DNA of 24,217 nucleotides. Source: CAYQJC01 sp964417825. Its GTDB lineage: Bacteria > Patescibacteriota > Minisyncoccia > Minisyncoccales > CG1-02-41-26. The stretch lies in the NCBI GenBank assembly GCA_964417825.1, contig CAYQJC010000006.1:1-24217 (forward strand), given 5' to 3'. Positions 19,413 through 24,217 of this stretch are shown here, piece after piece (the stretch's first letter is position 1; each line of letters begins with the position of its first letter). The notes under the pieces were generated by a model. The model saw only the letters and a list, made by a program, of their open reading frames with translations, searched no databases and was not told the DNA's origin. Position numbers and translations under genes: made by a program.

Positions 19413-20480
19413 TTAGAGTCCCAAAACTTCACACATTTGTTTAATTAAAGAAACAACTACTGGTGGGGGCATTAAGCTATAGGACAAAACTCCTTCATCA
19501 TCTCGAACCTGCCAGGGTTTTTTAATTATCTTCACTTCTTTTTTATCTGGATCCCACTTATAGTTATATTCGGGAGTGATTTCGTAATCATCAATAAACT
19601 CGGGTGCCTGATCTACCGGTACAGAATTTCGCAAAAGAATTTTAGGAATGCCATAAAGAGAAAAGGCTCTCTTTATCAATTCTTCATCTTTTTTTAATCT
19701 CCCTCTGATTGGTTCAATGCCTAAACTATCTCCTTCTTTTTGAATCATTCTGACTCCTTGACATTCTGGATTATCGCAAAGAAGATAAAATTTTTTCTCT
19801 TTTTCATCATATTCAATTTTTTTAGTAGGAAGTAGTTTCAAATTTCTTGAGGTTTGACAGATTGGGCAAACTCTCCGGTATTTTATTCTCTCATCAATTA
19901 CACTTTCGGGGACATCAATAAGAACAAAGACATCGGGATCGTCCCGATAGCCAATTAAATCGCGAAAAAACAAAGAGTAAGAAACCTGATCTAAATCTCG
20001 AGGGAAACCGTCAACAAAAAGAGCTTTTTTCTCTCTTTGGCTTATTTCTCTTTTAACTAAAGCTAAAATCAATTCCGAAGGTAAAAGAGTTTGGGTGTTT
20101 CTTTTTTCTAAAGAAGTAATTATATCTTTTAGAGATAAATAACCACGATAGTTTTTTGCCAAAAAAGAAATCAACTCTTTCTTTTTTTCTTCATCCTTAA
20201 CCACCTCATCAAAACTCCTTACCATATCCCCTATCGAAAAATGCTCTATCCTTTCTGGATCAACTACTTCCTTGAACATTTTTGAGTAAGTACCCTTGCC
20301 AGAATTTTTTTTACCCAGAAGATAGCTGATAAAACTTCCCCCTCCACTAAGATATTTCCTCAATTTTTCTATTTCCCAGCCGGCTTTTAGCTGAAAATAT
20401 TTCATCCTCTGGTCAAAATCAGTTAAATCAAATTTTGGAGAAGGTTTGGCTAATTTAGTTTTAAAAATTGGAAATTCCAT
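19413..20480 (-). CDS. Adenylate-kinase-like nucleotide kinase with long extensions
   Basis: The core is that of a nucleoside monophosphate kinase: P-loop LGKKNSGKGTYS (55-66, variant of GxPGxGKGT), VDGFPRDLDQ (157-166), and a zinc LID with Cys205, 208, 235 and 240. PIRGRLKKDEELIKRAF follows (261-272), in the position of the arginine-rich segment after the LID. Classical Adk is about 215 residues, whereas this is 355. It has about 50 residues before the P-loop and about 75 after the kinase core. The LID spacing is also longer than usual. It could serve as AMP kinase or act on another NMP. The ATG at 20480 is preceded by the AGCGAAGCG repeat block and no ribosome binding site. Confidence 0.8.
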   Translation of the reverse strand: MEFPIFKTKLAKPSPKFDLTDFDQRMKYFQLKAGWEIEKLRKYLSGGGSFISYLLGKKNSGKGTYSKMFKEVVDPERIEHFSIGDMVRSFDEVVKDEEKKKELISFLAKNYRGYLSLKDIITSLEKRNTQTLLPSELILALVKREISQREKKALFVDGFPRDLDQVSYSLFFRDLIGYRDDPDVFVLIDVPESVIDERIKYRRVCPICQTSRNLKLLPTKKIEYDEKEKKFYLLCDNPECQGVRMIQKEGDSLGIEPIRGRLKKDEELIKRAFSLYGIPKILLRNSVPVDQAPEFIDDYEITPEYNYKWDPDKKEVKIIKKPWQVRDDEGVLSYSLMPPPVVVSLIKQMCEVLGL

Positions 20481-20483
20481 AAG

Positions 20484-20560
20484 CGCTTCGCTAAAATCAA
20501 ATATTAAAAATTAAATATCAAAAAATACATATTAAATATTAAAATTTTTAAATTTTATTT
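20484..20560. repeat. AGCGAAGCG AT-rich repeat upstream of the kinase gene
   Basis: The first 28 nt (20484-20511) match 4211-4238 with one difference, and both copies stand directly before a start codon in the same orientation. The rest is AAATATTAAAA-type sequence. Confidence 0.8.
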
Positions 20561-20661
20561 GTCCCGCATTCTGACGGGATCCCGCTGAAAGCGGTGATAA
20601 TTTTGCATTTTGATGCTTCGGCTCTGCTCAGCATTAATCCTGAGCTTGCCGAATGGATCAA
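20561..20661. repeat. Palindromic repeats: CCGCTGAAAGCGG and CTGAGC/GCCGAA hairpin
   Basis: TCCCG/CGGGA (20562-20579) and CCGCT-GAA-AGCGG (20582-20594) are followed by a long hairpin at 20610-20661: TTGAT/ATCAA, TTCGGC/GCCGAA and GCTCAG/CTGAGC around CATTAATC. CCTGAGCTTGCCGAA-type palindromes are widespread REP-like repeats in bacterial genomes. Confidence 0.8.
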
Positions 20662-20672
20662 TTTTTGATTTT

Positions 20673-21524
20673 TTATTTTAAGATTTCTCCGTCAGAGAAA
20701 ATCTTAATGTCACCTTGTTGGTCGGTTCTTAAAACTTTTATAGCAAATTCTTCCAGATTCTTCAAGACATTCTGATGGGGGTGATCGTAAGGATTATTCT
20801 TACCACAAGAAATTACCGCGATTTCTGGAGAAACTTCTTTTAAAAATTTTCTGGAAGTTGAAGTTTTACTTCCGTGATGTCCAACTTTTAAAACATCAGA
20901 ATCAATTCCAACTTTCTCAGCTAAAAGTTGATTTTCAGTTTTTTGAGTGGCATCGCCAGTGAAAAGAAAGGAGGTTTCACCAAAAACCAACTTGACTACA
21001 ATTGAAGTATCATTACTGTCTTTATATTCTTTGCCTCTTAAATTTTGAAAAGGATATAAGATAAACATCTGAACATTTCCTGCTCTAATTTTTTGGCCCC
21101 TTCTAGCTATAATCTCTCGAGCCTTTTCTTTCTGCTTTTCTTTTTCTAAATTTTCTTTCCAATATTCAAAAGTTTTGGTATCTTTTTCTACTCCGTTCCA
21201 CAAAATATTTTCTACCTTGTATCTCCTTAATACATAATTGAGCCCCGCTAAGTGATCCTTTTCTGGATGAGACAAAATTACCAGATCCAAAGTCCTATCC
21301 CAGAAGGGTATCTCACTCGCTAACTTAGTTAAAATTTTCTTTGAAGGTCCTCCGTCAATCAAAATCTGATGACCTTCTGGTGTCTCCATAAAAATGGCCT
21401 CCCCTTGTCCAACATCAAAAAAGACAACCTGCAAATTCCCATCTAATTGAAGAATATATTGCCATAAATAAAAATTAGTCAGGGAAAGTAGCACTACAAT
21501 CAAAATTAAAAACTTTCTTAACAT
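20673..21524 (-). CDS. ComEC/Rec2-type metallo-beta-lactamase hydrolase, membrane-anchored
   Basis: The 283 residues match the C-terminal metallohydrolase domain of ComEC, without the competence channel. An N-terminal hydrophobic helix (about residues 4-22) is a membrane anchor or uncleaved signal. Then come VVFFDVGQGEAIF (33-45), IDGG (56-59), LSHPEKDHLAG (84-94), FTGDA (188-192), KVGHHGSKTS (213-222) and DHPH (247-250), the metal-binding set. The domain would face outside the membrane. Such proteins are thought to degrade DNA or other phosphoesters; the substrate here is unknown. The stop codon lies in an AT repeat unit. A possible role in nucleic-acid scavenging is inference. Confidence 0.9.
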   Translation of the reverse strand: MLRKFLILIVVLLSLTNFYLWQYILQLDGNLQVVFFDVGQGEAIFMETPEGHQILIDGGPSKKILTKLASEIPFWDRTLDLVILSHPEKDHLAGLNYVLRRYKVENILWNGVEKDTKTFEYWKENLEKEKQKEKAREIIARRGQKIRAGNVQMFILYPFQNLRGKEYKDSNDTSIVVKLVFGETSFLFTGDATQKTENQLLAEKVGIDSDVLKVGHHGSKTSTSRKFLKEVSPEIAVISCGKNNPYDHPHQNVLKNLEEFAIKVLRTDQQGDIKIFSDGEILK

Positions 21525-21569
21525 TTTTAAAAAGATATTATTACCAAAATTTTTCTTATAATACGAAAC

Positions 21570-21598
21570 TTGACTTGCTTAAATTTTTCTCTTATAAT
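21570..21598 (+). promoter_or_regulatory. Consensus promoter of small membrane-protein gene
   Basis: -35 TTGACT (21570-21575) and -10 TATAAT (21593-21598), spacer 17. The segment AAATTTTTCT(CT)TATAAT occurs twice (21547-21562 and 21581-21598). Confidence 0.85.
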
Positions 21599-21630
21599 CA
21601 CAGTGTTCTTTTTTTGCAAAATTAGGCTAA

Positions 21631-21638
21631 AAGGAGGT
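21631..21638 (+). promoter_or_regulatory. Perfect Shine-Dalgarno site
   Basis: AAGGAGGT ends 5 nt before ATG 21644. It is the only full-strength ribosome binding site I see in the window. Confidence 0.85.
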
Positions 21639-21643
21639 AAGAC

Positions 21644-21979
21644 ATGAAAAGGAAAGAAATTCTGGACCTTTATTTAAAAGTTACTTCTGGTATAGCACTT
21701 TTATTGTTAGCTAGGAGTGTTCTTTCTCGAGGAGGCAAAAATTTGTGGTGGTTGGGAGCAACACTTTGGTGTTTTGGTTTGGTTATCTTAGTAAATGTTG
21801 GTTATCCTTCCTTTCAGAGATTTACTCGAAATCAGTTCTTATTTTTCTTCATTGGGTTGGCCTTTATGTTTTTTTCCTATTTTCCGTGGACATACTGGTG
21901 GATAGAGATTTCTTTGGTGCTAGTAGGTTCTTTAATAATGATAGTTGCTCTTGTAAGAACTTATAAAAGTACTATTTAA
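21644..21979 (+). CDS. Small four-helix membrane protein of unknown function
   Basis: The 111 residues have no motif I recognise. Hydrophobic segments lie at about 12-27, 35-53, 66-82 and 84-105, so four membrane helices are likely, with a basic N-terminus (MKRKE) and short loops. The segment between helices 2 and 3 is basic (FQRFTRNQ) and helix 3 leads into an aromatic cluster (YFPWTYWW). It is a single-gene unit with a consensus promoter, a perfect ribosome binding site and a terminator, pointing opposite to its neighbours. That implies steady independent expression. No function is proposed. Confidence 0.8.
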   Translation: MKRKEILDLYLKVTSGIALLLLARSVLSRGGKNLWWLGATLWCFGLVILVNVGYPSFQRFTRNQFLFFFIGLAFMFFSYFPWTYWWIEISLVLVGSLIMIVALVRTYKSTI

Positions 21980-21986
21980 AACATTT

Positions 21987-22027
21987 CCCCGGTGTGAGGG
22001 TAAATTTTATTAAGCACCGGGGTTTTT
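21987..22027 (+). terminator. Intrinsic terminator of the membrane-protein gene
   Basis: CCCCGGTG (21987-21994) pairs with CACCGGGG (22015-22022) around a 20-nt loop, followed by TTTTT. Confidence 0.85.
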
Positions 22028-22057
22028 AATAAATAATTAACTAAACAAAATCCTCCT

Positions 22058-22279
22058 CTACTCTCTTTTTCCTTTATATCCTTTGTTTAATTCTTCCAGA
22101 AGTTTATCAACATCAATTCCGTACATTTCACAAACTTGTCCAAGAGTTAATTTCTGTATCTCAAACTGAGCCATTGGGCAAGTCAAACAAGGCAAATTAT
22201 ATTTTGCCAAAATTTCTTCTGCTCCTTTCGTTTTTAAAACTTCAGCCAAAGTTGAATCTTTAGTAAATTTTTTAGCCAT
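22058..22279 (-). CDS. DUF1858-domain small protein
   Basis: The 73 residues, from ATG 22279 (MAKKFTKDSTLAEVLKTKG), match the DUF1858 family: a helical fold with LPCLTCPMA (Cys31 and Cys34) and LTLGQVCEMYGIDVDKLLEE (Cys50). Family members are suspected to be redox- or metal-linked. An upstream ATG at 22306 would overlap the SDR gene and I prefer the start that aligns with the family. It begins 4 nt after the SDR stop, so the two are co-transcribed. Confidence 0.85.
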   Translation of the reverse strand: MAKKFTKDSTLAEVLKTKGAEEILAKYNLPCLTCPMAQFEIQKLTLGQVCEMYGIDVDKLLEELNKGYKGKRE

Positions 22280-22283
22280 CTTT

Positions 22284-23048
22284 TTAACCAGCCAGCCACC
22301 CTCCATCTATTACTACATCAGCACCAGTCATATAAGAGGAAGCATCGGAAGCCAAAAACACCACTAAGTTACTGACCTCTTCTGGTTTGCCCACTCTGCC
22401 CATGGGAATCCTAGCTAAAATCGCCTTCTCTTGATTGGGATCTTTCTTGATCGGGTCAATCATCGGAGTTTCAATTACTCCCGGTGATATAGCATTAACT
22501 CTAATGCCCTTGGGAGCCAATTCCAGAGCCATCGCCTCAGTCATAGCAACAATTCCTCCTTTTGAGGCGCAATAATGAGCTAAGTTTTGAAAACCAATTC
22601 CTTGACCGCCCATCGCCACTGAAGCAATATTAACAATACTGCCACCTCCCTTCTCTGCCATCACTTTAGCTGCAGCTTGAGCACACAAAAAATATCCTTT
22701 CAAGTTAATAGCCAAAGTTCTGTCCCATTCTTCTTCAGTTAATTCTAAAAAGGGCTTGAACTGAGCAATACCGGCATTGTTTACCAAAATATCTACCTTT
22801 CCCCACTCATCAACTGCTTTTTTCACCATCTCATCAACCTCTTTTTTGTTGGTTACATCGCATTTAACAGCCATTGCCTCACCACCTTTTTCTTTAATTT
22901 CATCAACCACCTTTTGACAATCCTCTTGAGAGATATCAGAAACTATTACTTTGCAACCATATTCAGCTAACTTTAAAGCATGAGTCCGGCCCATTCCTCG
23001 CCGGGCTCCGGTCACAATAGCTACTTTGCCTTTTAAATCTTCAAACAT
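22284..23048 (-). CDS. Short-chain dehydrogenase/reductase, probably NAD-dependent
   Basis: ATG 23048 (MFEDLKGKVAIVTGA) gives 254 residues, a usual SDR length. A GTG at 23078 would add ten residues inside a hairpin and is less likely. Classical SDR motifs are TGARRGMG (13-20), an Asp at 38 after strand 2 that favours NAD over NADP, NNAG (90-93), Ser143, Y159-x3-K163 (YCASK) and PG at 189-190. It belongs with the FabG/glucose-dehydrogenase-like group, but the substrate is not recognisable. The DUF1858 gene follows 4 nt later. Confidence 0.93.
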   Translation of the reverse strand: MFEDLKGKVAIVTGARRGMGRTHALKLAEYGCKVIVSDISQEDCQKVVDEIKEKGGEAMAVKCDVTNKKEVDEMVKKAVDEWGKVDILVNNAGIAQFKPFLELTEEEWDRTLAINLKGYFLCAQAAAKVMAEKGGGSIVNIASVAMGGQGIGFQNLAHYCASKGGIVAMTEAMALELAPKGIRVNAISPGVIETPMIDPIKKDPNQEKAILARIPMGRVGKPEEVSNLVVFLASDASSYMTGADVVIDGGWLAG

Positions 23049-23055
23049 TTTAGGT

Positions 23056-23080
23056 TTGTGATTAGCTTGGCCAATCACAA
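23056..23080 (-). promoter_or_regulatory. Hairpin just upstream of SDR start
   Basis: TTGTGATT (23056-23063) and AATCACAA (23073-23080) form a perfect 8-bp stem with a 9-nt loop, ending 7 nt before the SDR ATG. No ribosome binding site is evident, so it may shape translation initiation. Confidence 0.5.
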
Positions 23081-23100
23081 CTATTATTGAGAAGACCTTT

Positions 23101-24217
23101 TTAAATAATAATTTCGGCTTTTATTTTTGCGAGGGCTTCTTTGATTAATTTCTCAATATCAAGTTTTCTTTCTTCCTCTTTTACCTCTTTTAACTTTGCT
23201 TTGGTCTCGGGATGTTTTGGCAAAAATCTTTGGCAGCAATCCTGAGCTGGCAAGATCGAAATCCCGAAAGTCCCAATTTCTTTAGCTTTTTTTATTATAT
23301 CTTGCTTGTCCATTCCTATCAACGGACGTAGCACCGGTAACTTAACCGCTTGTTCAATTGCACTGATGTTCTCCAAAGTTTGAGAGGCAACCTGCCCTAC
23401 GCTCTCACCGGTTATTAGAGCCCGCGCCTTTTCTTTTTTAGCAATTTCTTCAGCAATACGGAACATAAACCGGCGGTACAAAATTACCCTTAGTTTGGCT
23501 TGAGTTTTGGTTAAAATCTGCTTTTGAATATCGGTAAAAGGTACCAAATAAAGTTTTGATTGAAATTGGAATTTATTTAAAACTTTAACAATTTTTTTGG
23601 CCTTTTCAACTGAAGCCTGCCGAGTAAAAGGATAACTTGTGAAATGCAAAAAAATTACTTTAATCCCCCGCTTCATACCATAAAAACTTGCCACCGGTGA
23701 ATCAATACCACCTGATAACAAACTTATCGCTTTACCGCTGACACTTACTGGCAACCCTCCAGGACCTTTAATTTTCTCTAAATACAAAAAAGCATATTTC
23801 TCAACAATCTCAATAAAACAAGTGATATCGGGATTCTTCAAGTCAACCCTCGCACCAGAACCTCCCTTTCGGTGCAGGGCAAGTTTTTTTAGAACGTACT
23901 CTCCGACCTGCTCTGAAATTTCCTGAGAGTTCAATGGAAAATCTTTTTTGGAACGCTGGGTTTCAATTTTAAAAGTTTTAAACTCTTCACCCTTTAAAAT
24001 TTCAACTGCTTTTTTCTTGATGGTTTCAATCTTTTGCTCGCAACTTAGCGCAAAACTGAAAAAAGCTAACCCAAAAACGTTTTTTAAGTTCTCCTTTATC
24101 TTTTCTTTGTCTACTTCTTTTTTCAATTCAACCAAAATCCGGCCAGAAATTCTTCGAACTTCCTGCCAAGAGTTTTTAGGCAAGGCCTTTTTAATATTCT
24201 CAACCAGCTTTTCTTCA
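23101..24217 (-). CDS. thiI: tRNA 4-thiouridine synthetase ThiI, 5' end outside window
   Basis: ThiI adenylates uridine 8 of tRNA for sulfur insertion and in some bacteria supplies sulfur for thiazole. The frame is open to the right edge (EEKLVENIKKAL precedes the TTG codon at 24183, which is internal), so 372 residues are visible and the start is missing. A THUMP domain covers roughly the first half, and VSGKAISLLSGGIDSPVASF contains the PP-loop SGGxDS. HFTSYPFTR and ALITGESVGQVASQTLEN are family signatures. ILPAQDCCQRFLPKHPETKA carries the sulfur-relay cysteine. There is no rhodanese domain, as in Bacillus-type ThiI. Confidence 0.93.
   Translation of the reverse strand, partial: EEKLVENIKKALPKNSWQEVRRISGRILVELKKEVDKEKIKENLKNVFGLAFFSFALSCEQKIETIKKKAVEILKGEEFKTFKIETQRSKKDFPLNSQEISEQVGEYVLKKLALHRKGGSGARVDLKNPDITCFIEIVEKYAFLYLEKIKGPGGLPVSVSGKAISLLSGGIDSPVASFYGMKRGIKVIFLHFTSYPFTRQASVEKAKKIVKVLNKFQFQSKLYLVPFTDIQKQILTKTQAKLRVILYRRFMFRIAEEIAKKEKARALITGESVGQVASQTLENISAIEQAVKLPVLRPLIGMDKQDIIKKAKEIGTFGISILPAQDCCQRFLPKHPETKAKLKEVKEEERKLDIEKLIKEALAKIKAEIII

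Noticed and set aside
22280..22306. DUF1858 start at ATG 22306
   Set aside because: It would overlap the SDR coding end and add nine residues not typical of the family; ATG 22279 fits better.
24181..24183. TTG at 24183 as the ThiI start
   Set aside because: The frame continues upstream to the window edge with ThiI-like sequence, so the gene is 5'-partial.

Overview
The window carries the merged str and S10/spc ribosomal-protein gene cluster of a bacterium, about 16 kb on the minus strand, followed by a mixed housekeeping region. The host is most likely a member of the Candidate Phyla Radiation (Patescibacteria), and I do not resolve it further. Supporting signs are AT-rich DNA, no rpmD (L30) between rpsE and rplO, lineage-style extensions on L22 and L23, few Shine-Dalgarno sequences, a tRNA without an encoded CCA, and many small low-complexity repeats between genes. 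It looks like a metagenome scaffold: a 100-N gap lies inside an exactly duplicated 55-bp segment.

Layout, read on the minus strand from about 16.1 kb down to 1: rpsL, rpsG, fusA, a small Phd/YefM-like gene, tuf, rpsJ, rplC, rplD, rplW, rplB, rpsS, rplV, rpsC, rplP, rpmC, rpsQ, rplN, rplX, rplE, rpsN (zinc type), rpsH, rplF, rplR, rpsE, rplO, and secY running off the left edge. Good sigma70-type promoters stand before rpsL and before tuf. Almost every spacer longer than 20 nt is filled with low-complexity, often palindromic repeats, and some of these have entered coding sequence (L18 loop, L15 tail, L3 and L15 stops, L24 start).

From 16.1 to 24.2 kb: an M50 (site-2) protease gene on minus and rpmB (L28) plus tRNA-Pro(GGG) on plus share an overlapping divergent promoter region with a perfect 16-bp palindrome. 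A bidirectional terminator follows, then a tight minus-strand unit of family-4 uracil-DNA glycosylase, stand-alone LigD-type 3'-phosphoesterase and HD-domain protein. A 468-bp gene-free stretch (18945-19412) holds a strong candidate for a structured non-coding RNA of about 147 nt, with promoters aimed at it from both sides and nested inverted repeats beside it. Then come a long adenylate-kinase-like protein, a ComEC-type metallo-beta-lactamase hydrolase, a small four-helix membrane protein on plus with its own consensus promoter, perfect ribosome binding site and terminator, then DUF1858 and SDR genes, and a ThiI gene cut by the right edge.

Most of the window is conserved translation and secretion machinery. 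The best places for new biology are the ncRNA locus at 19.1-19.4 kb, the near-leaderless rpmB/tRNA unit with its shared operator-like palindrome, the repeat-filled spacers, and the three-hairpin block between rpsJ and rplC.
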